Shown here: one piece after another, positions 44,124 to 52,140 of the stretch
Position numbering within the stretch: the stretch's first letter is position 1
How the letters are laid out: each line of letters begins with the position of its first letter
Assembly: GCA_022709695.1 (NCBI GenBank)
Contig: JAKLII010000003.1
Coordinates: 206,124 to 270,123 of the forward strand
Reading direction: 5' to 3'
Source of the DNA: Bacteroidota bacterium
Lineage (GTDB): Bacteria > Bacteroidota > Bacteroidia > Bacteroidales > SKPS01
DNA: 64,000 nt
Program-made: the position numbers and the translations under genes
The notes under the pieces: generated by a model
What the model saw: the letters and a program-made list of their open reading frames with translations, nothing else
The model's database searches: none
Told to the model about the DNA's origin: nothing

Positions 44124-44168
44124 TTTAAAATCTCTATTTTCGCCTGTCGAAAATCATTCTGGAATACT

Positions 44169-45917
44169 ATGAACCTCCGAGCCTGTTTCTTCCCGGTACT
44201 GTTTCTGGCTGCTTGTCATCTCTTTGCCCAGGACCCCTGGCAAACCTTCTATGAAAAAAGCGGCGGCACCGAAACTCCCCGATATGATGAGACCTACCGC
44301 TACGCCAGAATGCTGGCCGATTCCTCCGCTATGATATCATGGCTTGAATACGGAACAAGCCCGCAGGGGCGCAGCCACTTTGCCCTGGTGCTTGACCGCG
44401 ACGGGCTTTCCGATCCGGCTGCCATCCGTGCCAGAGGCAAAATCATTTTACTGGTGCAGGCCTGCATCCACCCCGGAGAACCTGAAGGTAAGGATGCCGG
44501 GCTGCTGCTGCTGCGTGATGTGGCCGTAAGAAAGAAACACCTGAATCTGCTGGAGCATGTTTCATTGGTGTTTATCCCGATTGTGAGTGTCGACGGTCAC
44601 GAGAGGTTCGGTCCGTACAACCGCATCAACCAGAATGGTCCTAAAGAGATGGGATGGCGTACAACCCCCACCAATCTGAACCTGAACCGCGACTTTCTGA
44701 AGGCAGATGCTCCGGAGATGCAGGCCTGGCTTACACTTTTCAGCCAATGGATGCCTGAGGCTCTAATGGATATCCATACCACCGATGGCGCTGATTACCA
44801 GTATGTTATTACCTATGCCGTTGAAAACCTGGGGAATATGGACCCCGCACAAACCCAATGGCTCAATGAACGGTATATTCCTGTCATCGAAAAGTCTATG
44901 GCAGACAGGGGGATGCCCATTTTCCCCTATGTCTCTTTCCGCAACTGGCACGATCCCCGCAGCGGTCTTCGTACCTGGCCATCCACCCCCCGGTATTCCG
45001 TCGGGTATGCTGCCGCCCGGAACCGCATCGGAATCCTCGTGGAGACCCACATGCTCAAACCATACCATCAGCGGGTGGAATCCACTGTGGAACTGATGGT
45101 TCAAACCATGGAAATCCTGAACCGTGAGTATAAAAGTTTGATTTCCGCCACCCGTGAGGCCGACCGCCGCTGTACCTCAGGAGAATTGGGAAATGAGCCG
45201 TTTCCGGTTACCTTTAAGCTGTCGGAAAAAAGTACCCAAGTCGATTTTCTGGGATTCAGCTATACCGTTAAAACAAGCGACCTCACCGGCAACGACTGGT
45301 TCATCTACTCCGACACCCCGCAAACCTTCACACTCGACTGGTTTCACGAAAATCTTCCCGACAAACAGATACAGGTGCCCAAAGCCTATGTGATACCTGT
45401 GGAATGGAACGATCTGATCCGCAGGCTTCAATATCACGGGATTCAGATGCAGATCCTTTCCGTTGATACCGAAATGACCGTTGCCACCTGGAAGTTCTCA
45501 GGGGTAAGGCTTGCACAACAAACCTACGAGGGGCGAACCCGGGTAGAGGAGCTCCGGATGCAGGAAATATCCCGGACGATGGTTTTTCACACCGGGTCAG
45601 CCATTATTCCTGTTTATCAGCAACCAGCAAAAATCATTATTCATGCCCTGGATCCCGCAAGCCCGGAGTCGTTTCTGCAGTGGGGGTTCTTTAATGCCAT
45701 CTTCGAACAGAAAGAGTACGCTGAAAGCTATGTGATGGAAAAAGTAGCCCGGGAGATGATCGCGAAAAACCCCTCCCTGCTCGATGAGTTCAAGGCTTTC
45801 GATGCCACCCTGCCCGAAAGCCCTGTGAAAATCTGGGCACAGTACAACTGGTGGTTCGAACATACCCCATACTTCGATGCCATGAAGGACGTATATCCGG
45901 TAGGGGTGTTACGGTAG
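44169..45917 (+). CDS. Secreted M14-family zinc carboxypeptidase
   Basis: The 582-residue exported protein has the N-terminal signal MNLRACFFPVLFLAACHLFAQ. It can be cut after FAQ, or LAAC could serve as a lipobox (less likely). The zinc site is complete: HPGEPEGKDAG supplies His and Glu (HxxE) and DIHTTDGADY the third ligand. The catalytic glutamate is probably in ILVETHMLKPY. The M14 fold covers about residues 40-330; the C-terminal ~240 residues are an additional domain typical of Bacteroidota homologues. Substrates are probably peptides or muropeptides. Confidence 0.9.
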   Translation: MNLRACFFPVLFLAACHLFAQDPWQTFYEKSGGTETPRYDETYRYARMLADSSAMISWLEYGTSPQGRSHFALVLDRDGLSDPAAIRARGKIILLVQACIHPGEPEGKDAGLLLLRDVAVRKKHLNLLEHVSLVFIPIVSVDGHERFGPYNRINQNGPKEMGWRTTPTNLNLNRDFLKADAPEMQAWLTLFSQWMPEALMDIHTTDGADYQYVITYAVENLGNMDPAQTQWLNERYIPVIEKSMADRGMPIFPYVSFRNWHDPRSGLRTWPSTPRYSVGYAAARNRIGILVETHMLKPYHQRVESTVELMVQTMEILNREYKSLISATREADRRCTSGELGNEPFPVTFKLSEKSTQVDFLGFSYTVKTSDLTGNDWFIYSDTPQTFTLDWFHENLPDKQIQVPKAYVIPVEWNDLIRRLQYHGIQMQILSVDTEMTVATWKFSGVRLAQQTYEGRTRVEELRMQEISRTMVFHTGSAIIPVYQQPAKIIIHALDPASPESFLQWGFFNAIFEQKEYAESYVMEKVAREMIAKNPSLLDEFKAFDATLPESPVKIWAQYNWWFEHTPYFDAMKDVYPVGVLR

Positions 45918-45978
45918 TTCCGGAAATCTTGCCAGAGCAGGAGATAATTTTGCCGAAAAATACATCTCAGATCATAAC

Positions 45979-45998
45979 ATTTCGTATTTTTGCGAAAT
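45979..45998 (+). promoter_or_regulatory. Promoter with overlapping palindromic operator of the arsenic-type cluster
   Basis: ATTTCG (45979-45984) and CGAAAT (45993-45998) form a perfect inverted repeat. The 8 bases between them are exactly a -7 box, TATTTTTG (45985-45992). A dimeric ArsR-type repressor bound here would cover the promoter, and an ArsR gene is second in this operon. A further -7-like TAATTTTG lies at 45945-45952. Confidence 0.7.
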
Positions 45999-46036
45999 AA
46001 AGAAATGATTGTCTGAACAAGTTTACACGACATAGT

Positions 46037-46288
46037 ATGAAAGCAGAGATAAAAATTTTAGGTCCCGGATGTGCCAAATGTAAAACCCTTGACAAACTCA
46101 CAAGGGAGGTTGTGGCGGAGAATAATCTGGATGCTTCAGTTGAGAAAGTGGAGGATATTGTTCAGATCATGAGCTACAGTATTCTGGCCACCCCTGCTCT
46201 TGTGATCAATGAAAAGGTGGTGTATAAAGGGGGTGTTCCTTCAAAGGAGCAAATAAAAGAACTGATTAACAAAGCAGTACATGGTTAA
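46037..46288 (+). CDS. Thioredoxin-like small disulfide protein
   Basis: The 83-residue protein has a glutaredoxin/thioredoxin fold with the redox motif PGCAKCKTL (Cys12 and Cys15), the cis-proline segment ATPALVINEKVV, and a C-terminal helix. It matches the family often called redox-active disulfide protein 2. It is first in the arsenic-type operon and overlaps the arsR start by 8 bases. Here it could supply thiol reduction or hold metal for the downstream proteins. Confidence 0.9.
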   Translation: MKAEIKILGPGCAKCKTLDKLTREVVAENNLDASVEKVEDIVQIMSYSILATPALVINEKVVYKGGVPSKEQIKELINKAVHG

Positions 46289-46601
46289 AAAGAAGGAGTT
46301 GGATCCGGAGGTTCAGGAGATGGCCCGAATATGCAAGGCATTGGGGCATCCGGTAAGGGTATATATCCTGCAGAAACTCGCAGCCCGCAATACCTGCTGT
46401 TACAGTGGCGATCTGGTGGATGAAATTCCGGTGGGAAGATCTACACTGTCGCAACACCTGAAAGAGCTGAAGTTTGCCGGATTGATACAGGGAGAAATCG
46501 AACCTCCGTTTATCAAATACTGTATAAACAGATCAAACTGGGAAAAAGCAAAAATGCTTTTTGAAGACCTGTTCAATCCTGAGATGGATAAACCTGTCTG
46601 A
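46281..46601 (+). CDS. arsR: ArsR/SmtB-family metalloregulator
   Basis: The 106-residue winged-helix repressor has the DNA-recognition region VGRSTLSQHLKELKFAGLI. Adjacent cysteines in RNTCCYSGDL sit at the start of the recognition-helix region, the position used for As(III) sensing in ArsR proteins. It most probably represses its own operon through the palindrome at 45979-45998 and releases it when arsenite or a similar thiophilic ligand binds. The start overlaps the previous gene by 8 bases. Confidence 0.9.
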   Translation: MVKKKELDPEVQEMARICKALGHPVRVYILQKLAARNTCCYSGDLVDEIPVGRSTLSQHLKELKFAGLIQGEIEPPFIKYCINRSNWEKAKMLFEDLFNPEMDKPV

Positions 46602-46636
46602 ATAAGATCCTGTTCTGATAAAGAACCCGCTTACGT

Positions 46637-47068
46637 ATGAATGAGAGATTTTTCGAAGGAAAAGGCTACGAATACCATGGCATCATCCATGTCACTCCCA
46701 GAGTCGCCCTGGAGTTGTGCCGCAAAGGAGCTCTTATAATTGATGTACGCGAAAACTACCACTCATTCCTGCATACCATTGATGTAGAGCAACACTTTTT
46801 TTGTCCTGCCAGCGAACTGGATACCCAGATGGATCTTATCCCTCATGATACGCCGGTGATTATTGCCGATGCTGCCGGTTTGCGAAGTGTGGAGGTTGTT
46901 ATTGCATTAAAAAACAGAGGGTTTGATAATATAGCGAACCTTGCAGGAGGCATCCTGGAATGGGTACGTGACGATCTCCCTGTCATTAAAAACAAAAAGG
47001 AGCGGATGTCGGGTTCCTGCATGTGTATGCTGAAGTATCGTGAACGGAAGCCCGGACAAAAAGGATGA
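46637..47068 (+). CDS. Rhodanese-like protein with the catalytic cysteine replaced
   Basis: The 143-residue single rhodanese domain has VTPRVALELCRKGALIIDVRENYH at the start and IANLAGGILEWVRDDLPV at the end. The active loop, normally CxxGxRS, reads DAAGLRS in IIADAAGLRSVE, so the persulfide cysteine is an aspartate and sulfur transfer by the usual mechanism is unlikely. A C-terminal tail carries a CxC motif (SGSCMCMLK). It probably binds rather than transfers a thiophilic ligand. The stop overlaps the ORF of the next gene by four bases (ATGA). Confidence 0.83.
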   Translation: MNERFFEGKGYEYHGIIHVTPRVALELCRKGALIIDVRENYHSFLHTIDVEQHFFCPASELDTQMDLIPHDTPVIIADAAGLRSVEVVIALKNRGFDNIANLAGGILEWVRDDLPVIKNKKERMSGSCMCMLKYRERKPGQKG

Positions 47069-47106
47069 AGGGTCATATCAGTAAACAGGAAGAAATAATC
47101 CCCAAT

Positions 47107-47916
47107 ATGAAAACCAAAGAAGAACTGAAAGACCTGGTACGAGCAAAATACAACCAGATTGCCCTGCAGACAAGGAGTGAAAATAAAACCTCCTGTTGTG
47201 GCGCCACAGGGTGTTGCGAAAGTGTAGATTACACCATCTTCAGCGACGATTACACCAAGCTTCAGGGGTATGCACCCGATGCGGATCTGGGACTGGGTTG
47301 TGGAATCCCCACCCAGTTTGCCATGATACGCCCCGGTAATACCGTGATAGACCTTGGGTCGGGAGCCGGCAACGATGCTTTTGTGGCCAGGGCACTTACC
47401 GGTGCCGAAGGCCGGGTCATTGGGCTCGACTTTGCAGGGGCCATGCTCACCAAAGCCCGCCTCAATGCAGCCAGCCTGGGGTATACCAATGTGTCTTTTG
47501 TGAAAGGGGACATCGAACAGATGCCTTTTGAAGACCATCTGGCCGATGTGGTCCTGAGCAACTGCGTTCTGAACCTTGTTCCGGATAAAGAAAAGGCATT
47601 TCAGGAGATACACAGGGTACTGAAACCGGGAGGGCACTTCTGCATCTCCGATGTGGTTACCGGAGGGGACCTGCCCGAAGCCCTCCTGAGAAGCGCCGAG
47701 ATGTATGCCGGCTGTGTGGCCGGGGCCATCAAAAAAGATGAATATCTGCAGATCATCCGGAATGTCGGGTTTTCAGAAATTCAGATCCGCAAAGAGAAGG
47801 TGATCATCATTCCGGATGAGATCATGGCACAGTACCTTGATCAGGAATCCCTCCAACGCTTTAGCCACCAGGGCAGCGGCATCATGAGCATTACCGTTAC
47901 AGGGGTGAAGCGTTGA
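47107..47916 (+). CDS. arsM: Arsenite S-adenosylmethionine methyltransferase
   Basis: From ATG 47107 the protein is 269 residues. It is a class I methyltransferase with the SAM motif VIDLGSGAGNDAF, and DFAGAMLTKAR and KGDIEQMPF follow as expected. The ArsM cysteines are present: the N-terminal TSCCGATGCC, then LSNCVLNL, and YAGCVAGAIKKDEY near the C-terminus. These bind As(III) for methylation. The frame is open from 47065, where ATGA overlaps the rhodanese stop, adding 14 residues; both starts are possible. No arsenite pump or arsenate reductase is adjacent. Confidence 0.9.
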   Translation: MKTKEELKDLVRAKYNQIALQTRSENKTSCCGATGCCESVDYTIFSDDYTKLQGYAPDADLGLGCGIPTQFAMIRPGNTVIDLGSGAGNDAFVARALTGAEGRVIGLDFAGAMLTKARLNAASLGYTNVSFVKGDIEQMPFEDHLADVVLSNCVLNLVPDKEKAFQEIHRVLKPGGHFCISDVVTGGDLPEALLRSAEMYAGCVAGAIKKDEYLQIIRNVGFSEIQIRKEKVIIIPDEIMAQYLDQESLQRFSHQGSGIMSITVTGVKR

Positions 47917-47945
47917 GTTTCTTCCCCGGTTACCACATTTTTCCT

Positions 47946-47953
47946 TAGGTTTG
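47946..47953 (+). promoter_or_regulatory. -7 element of the YfcC-family gene
   Basis: TAGGTTTG, 28 bases upstream of the ATG at 47982. It separates the transporter from the arsenic-type operon, so the transporter is probably not part of that operon. Confidence 0.48.
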
Positions 47954-47981
47954 TGGCTGGAATCAAACCTATCTATGCCTC

Positions 47982-49592
47982 ATGGCCAAAAAACGAAACA
48001 TCCCCCATACCTATGTGATTGTGTTTTTTATAGTGGTGTTCGCCGCCTTGCTTACCTGGCTGGTTCCGGCAGGCCGGTTTGAACGCACCACTAAATCCTA
48101 CGACGGAAATACCCGTGAGGTGATCATGCCCGGATCCTTCAAATACCTCGAAGAGGGGAAACCCCAAACGTGGCAGGTGTTCAGCGCTATTTTTGATGGT
48201 TTTGTCGATAAAGCTGACATCATCGTCTTTATCCTACTGATCGGTGGCGCCTTCTGGATCCTGAACGAAAGCAAGGCCATCGATGTGGGGATTCTTTCTA
48301 TGCTGAAGTTTACCCGAAAGCTGGAGCGGTTCAAACCGGTGAAATTTCTGGGGGTAAACAACATTATCCTTACCCTTATCATGCTTGTATTCAGTATCTT
48401 CGGTGCAGTATTCGGAATGAGCGAAGAAACCATCGCCTTTATCATCATCTTTGTGCCACTGGCCATTTCCATGGGCTACGACAGCATCACCGGCGTGATG
48501 ATCTGTTACATGGCAGCCTCGCTGGGATTTGCCGGAGCCCTGCTCAACCCCTTTACCATCGGTATTGCCCAGGGACTCAGCGACCTGCCGCTGTACTCCG
48601 GCATTGAATTCCGCCTCTTCTGCTGGGTAATCATCAACCTGGTGGGTATTGGCTGGACCCTGAGGTATGCAGCCCGTGTGCAGCGCAACCCCAGGCATTC
48701 GCCGGTGTACGAAGAGGATCAGTACTGGCGCGACAAGCATGCCGGTGCAGAGGGGAAACGCATGGTGACCTATCATACCCCGAAATCTGCATGGATGGTG
48801 TATGGCATTATTCAGACCGCACTCCTCGTTTGGGCCTTTTTGCTACCCGATTCCACCCTCGAAATCGGACAGGCCAGATACCATCTTCCCCTGCTGCCCA
48901 TTTTGGCGGCCCTGTTTCTGGTAACCTCCATTCCCCTGCTGCTGAAATCGGTTCATTTCTTTATCCTGAACCTCCTGATGTTCACCATCCTCTTTCTCAT
49001 TGCCGGTGTGATGGGCTATCAGTGGTATGTGATGGAGATTGCCACCCTCTTTTTTGCCATGGGTCTTCTGGCGGGTATCAGTATGGGTTATGGTCCAAAC
49101 CTAATCACAAAACTCTTTCTGGAAGGGGTAAAGGATATTTTGTCGGCAGCCATGATTGTGGGCCTTGCAGGCGGAATTCTTATCGTACTGCAGAACGGAC
49201 AGGTCATTGATACCATTCTGTATTATGTATCGCAGGGGATGCAGTCGGCCGGAAAGTATGCTTCGGTAAGTATCATGTATGGCATCCAGACCATGATCAA
49301 CATCATCATCCCATCGGGATCGGCCAAAGCGGCGCTTACCATGCCCATGATGTCGCAGTTCTCCGATCTGATTGGCGTTTCCCGCCAGGCAACCGTGATG
49401 GCCTTCCAGTTTGGAGACGGTTTTACCAATATGATAACTCCCACATCAGGGGTGCTGCTGGGGGTCCTGAGTGTTGCCCGGATCCCTTACGAGAAATGGG
49501 TAAAATGGGTATGGCCCTTTATTGTGGTACTGATCGTTCTGGGATTGCTGATGCTTATCCCTACCGTAACCATGGAACTCAACGGATTCTGA
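47982..49592 (+). CDS. YfcC-family (DcuC/C4-dicarboxylate type) membrane transporter
   Basis: The 536-residue polytopic protein has about 12 hydrophobic segments. It starts IPHTYVIVFFIVVFAALLTWLVPAGRFER, the diagnostic YfcC N-terminus. Other family landmarks are FILLIGGAFWILNESKAIDVG, EETIAFIIIFVPLAISMGYD, GLAGGILIVLQNGQVIDTIL and PSGSAKAALTMPMMSQFSDL. The family is placed with anaerobic C4-dicarboxylate carriers, but substrates may be amino acids or basic amino acids; the sequence does not decide this. Confidence 0.92.
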   Translation: MAKKRNIPHTYVIVFFIVVFAALLTWLVPAGRFERTTKSYDGNTREVIMPGSFKYLEEGKPQTWQVFSAIFDGFVDKADIIVFILLIGGAFWILNESKAIDVGILSMLKFTRKLERFKPVKFLGVNNIILTLIMLVFSIFGAVFGMSEETIAFIIIFVPLAISMGYDSITGVMICYMAASLGFAGALLNPFTIGIAQGLSDLPLYSGIEFRLFCWVIINLVGIGWTLRYAARVQRNPRHSPVYEEDQYWRDKHAGAEGKRMVTYHTPKSAWMVYGIIQTALLVWAFLLPDSTLEIGQARYHLPLLPILAALFLVTSIPLLLKSVHFFILNLLMFTILFLIAGVMGYQWYVMEIATLFFAMGLLAGISMGYGPNLITKLFLEGVKDILSAAMIVGLAGGILIVLQNGQVIDTILYYVSQGMQSAGKYASVSIMYGIQTMINIIIPSGSAKAALTMPMMSQFSDLIGVSRQATVMAFQFGDGFTNMITPTSGVLLGVLSVARIPYEKWVKWVWPFIVVLIVLGLLMLIPTVTMELNGF

Positions 49593-49605
49593 GGCCGGAA
49601 GTTAG

Positions 49606-50604
49606 TCAGAGCTGGAGTGTGTGGACGATCCCTTCGAGCTGCCGGATCAGGTCGCGCTTGTTTTCATTGGGCTTGAACACATAGCAGTCGATCATCACCA
49701 GACGCTCTTTCTTTTCATCCAGCACCAGGTAATTCAGAAAGGGTCCTCCCATGGAGTGGTTTCCGAAAGTACGCCAGAATCCACGGGTTTCAACGGTGTA
49801 GTAACCATTCAGCCTGATGACCTTTGAGAGGGCTCCGAACCGGGTTTCAGTGCCCATGTAAGATACCTGGTCCTGGACGGGTATGTGTGCCTTGCAAACA
49901 CTGTCGCGCAGGGCCAGAATCCGGTCCGGACTGAACTGGGCAGTGTCGGTATAAGGAACGGTGGCAATCCAGAAACTGCTCTCCTGGGTTTGTGATTTGA
50001 TCACTTTGCGTGCCCATACAAATCCGGTTTTTTGTTTGGCCAGATAGTAACCTTCAGGTACGGCAATGTTGACTCCCAGGTTTTTGGCAATCTGCTGGGC
50101 ATTTCCCTCCTTGTTGATGCTCTTCATGACCCCTTTCAGTCGACGTATCTCGCTGTCATCAAAGGCCTTCATAATTGCTTCCCTGTTTTTTTCAAACAAA
50201 CCCAGCAGGGTTTCGGAGGTGTTTCCGTTGAGCTGAATTACGGTCTGGGGTTTTGCCCAGTGGTCGGTCTCTTTCTGGATCGTGCCGCCATCGCGTTCCG
50301 GTTCAAGCACAAAGAGCAGTATGTTGCGGAAAACCGAATAGGTTTCGTCGAAATCGGCAGGATCACGGTAAATGATGCTGAACATGGGCTCGGGCTGATT
50401 CAGGTAGGGATAAAAGGTTCCCAGAGCCGACCTTACAGAATCGCCCAGCTCACCTTCCCAGAGAGCCTTGTCAAGTACTACCAGTACTTCGCTGATCCGG
50501 GCATGGGAACCCGGTTTGCTCACAGGAACCGTTTGTTTGCATCCAATGAGGGTTGTTGCTGTAAACACAGAAACCAGCAACAGGTGTATCATCCGTTTTT
50601 TCAT
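49606..50604 (-). CDS. DUF4837 lipoprotein
   Basis: From ATG 50604 the protein is 332 residues with a lipoprotein signal: MKKRMIHLLL, hydrophobic core, and lipobox TLIGC (Cys22). The rest matches the Bacteroidota-specific DUF4837 family, including FSIIYRDPADFDETYSVFRNI, NTSETLLGLFEKN and a conserved VETRGFWRTFGNHSMGGPFLNYLVLDE segment. Function is unknown. It is convergent with the YfcC gene. The frame is open to 50667, but the signal peptide fixes the start. Confidence 0.87.
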   Translation of the reverse strand: MKKRMIHLLLVSVFTATTLIGCKQTVPVSKPGSHARISEVLVVLDKALWEGELGDSVRSALGTFYPYLNQPEPMFSIIYRDPADFDETYSVFRNILLFVLEPERDGGTIQKETDHWAKPQTVIQLNGNTSETLLGLFEKNREAIMKAFDDSEIRRLKGVMKSINKEGNAQQIAKNLGVNIAVPEGYYLAKQKTGFVWARKVIKSQTQESSFWIATVPYTDTAQFSPDRILALRDSVCKAHIPVQDQVSYMGTETRFGALSKVIRLNGYYTVETRGFWRTFGNHSMGGPFLNYLVLDEKKERLVMIDCYVFKPNENKRDLIRQLEGIVHTLQL

Positions 50605-50695
50605 GACATCAGAATTTTTCGTGGACAAATTTCGGAACAAAAAGGCACAATGCAAAAGGAGTGTCACCCAGCAAATTTCAAGCCTGAAATAGGCG

Positions 50696-51970
50696 TCAGG
50701 GGATGTAAAGTTTCTGCCCGGGGTGGATGGTGTTGCTTTTCAGCTTGTTCTTTTTCTTAAGGGCAGTAACAGAACAATGGTGCTTTGAGGCAATCACGCC
50801 CAGGCTTTCCCCTTTGCGCACCGTGTGCACCTTCGATTTGGCTTTGGCAACGGCGGCTGATTCATCGGGGCGGGCTTTGGAGCTCTCCTTCATCGCTTCG
50901 TAGTAGAGATCGGCATTGGCAATGAAGGTGCCTACGTACTGACGGGGCAGGGTGATATACCACGGGTCTTCGGGGGTGGCGTAAATAATCCCGCTTTTGA
51001 GGGCCGGATTCAGAAATCCAAGGCTTTCGCGGTCCATCGACATCTTTTCGGCCAGAAAATCGAGGGTGAGATAGCCCCGAACGGCAACGGTATCAAGCAC
51101 ATAGTAGTCGAAAGGCGGACTTACCGGCATGATGTTGAAGTCCTGGTGGTGTGCCATTACATAGCAAACCGCAATAAAAGCCGGCACATAACTCTGGGTC
51201 TCCCTGGGAAGGTAAGGCTGTACCTTCCAGTAATCGTTTACGCCGCCTGCTTTTTTCACGGCGCGTGCCACACCGCCTGGTCCGGCATTGTAGGCAGCCA
51301 GTACCAGGTTCCAGTCGCCGAAACGGGCATACAGATCCACAAAATGACGGCATGCCGCATCGGTTGCCAGAAAGGGATCCCGCCGGTCATCCACACCCTG
51401 GCCGGGTGTCAGCCCGTACAGGCGCCCGGTCGAAGGCATAAACTGCCATAACCCCACTGCTCCGGCTCTTGAAACTGCCACCGGGTTCAGCGCCGATTCC
51501 ACAATGGCCAGGTATTTCAACTCTACCGGAAGATTGTATTTGTCGAGGGTCTCTTCAAACAACGGGAAATAGAGCCTGCCCAATCCAAGCATCCGGGCAA
51601 CCGACGCCCTTCTGCGATAGGCATAAAAATCGATAAACTTCTGAACCTGTGCATTGTAAATAAGATCGAAAGGGGTAGAAAGGTTCAGTGCTTCCATCTG
51701 CACCGAAATTACACTGTCAGTGTAGTAAGGGATATCATCCGAGCAAAACCCTTTGGGGTTTCCGCAGCTTGCAGCATACAGGGGCATGTGCTTTGCCAGA
51801 TAGGACAAATTGATCATACTGTCGAGCATCAGCATGATCGGATCATCGTTGCGGAAACGAAGTTCGTCTGAAACAGCAGTGGATGAGGTATCCGGATAGG
51901 GTTTATTATCTGCCTGAAGCAGAGCGTGTTGGATTAACAGCAGTAACAGTATCAGGGCTGTTTTTGGCAT
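50696..51970 (-). CDS. MltD-type lytic transglycosylase with SLT and LysM domains
   Basis: The 424-residue protein has a signal peptide (about 1-20), an SLT domain with the catalytic glutamate in LKYLAIVESALNP (Glu158) and the following GAVGLWQFMPSTGRLYGL and NLVLAAYNAGPGGVARAV, and one C-terminal LysM (about 379-424, HTVRKGESLGVIASKHHC). It cleaves peptidoglycan glycan strands in the periplasm. E. coli MltD has two LysM modules and is lipid-anchored; here there is one and no lipobox. It has its own -7 box. Confidence 0.92.
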   Translation of the reverse strand: MPKTALILLLLLIQHALLQADNKPYPDTSSTAVSDELRFRNDDPIMLMLDSMINLSYLAKHMPLYAASCGNPKGFCSDDIPYYTDSVISVQMEALNLSTPFDLIYNAQVQKFIDFYAYRRRASVARMLGLGRLYFPLFEETLDKYNLPVELKYLAIVESALNPVAVSRAGAVGLWQFMPSTGRLYGLTPGQGVDDRRDPFLATDAACRHFVDLYARFGDWNLVLAAYNAGPGGVARAVKKAGGVNDYWKVQPYLPRETQSYVPAFIAVCYVMAHHQDFNIMPVSPPFDYYVLDTVAVRGYLTLDFLAEKMSMDRESLGFLNPALKSGIIYATPEDPWYITLPRQYVGTFIANADLYYEAMKESSKARPDESAAVAKAKSKVHTVRKGESLGVIASKHHCSVTALKKKNKLKSNTIHPGQKLYIP

Positions 51971-51992
51971 CAGGCATCATTCGTTACGGCAT

Positions 51993-52000
51993 CAAAAATA
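51993..52000 (-). promoter_or_regulatory. -7 element of the transglycosylase gene
   Basis: TATTTTTG on the minus strand, 22 bases upstream of the start at 51970. Confidence 0.52.
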
Positions 52001-52101
52001 AGGATTCTGGCTATTAATGCTTCATAAAAAATGTTAAAAAGCTCAGATCAGTGACTTCTGACCAAATAAAACCTTTGAAATGCATGAGATTGCAATTTCC
52101 G

Positions 52102-52109
52102 TATCTTTG
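52102..52109 (+). promoter_or_regulatory. -7 element of the M1 aminopeptidase gene
   Basis: TATCTTTG, 31 bases upstream of ATG 52141. It lies downstream of the first in-frame ATG (52051), which excludes that start. Confidence 0.58.
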
Positions 52110-52140
52110 GCCGCCAAAACCCGTAAACCCTTCAGGTTCC

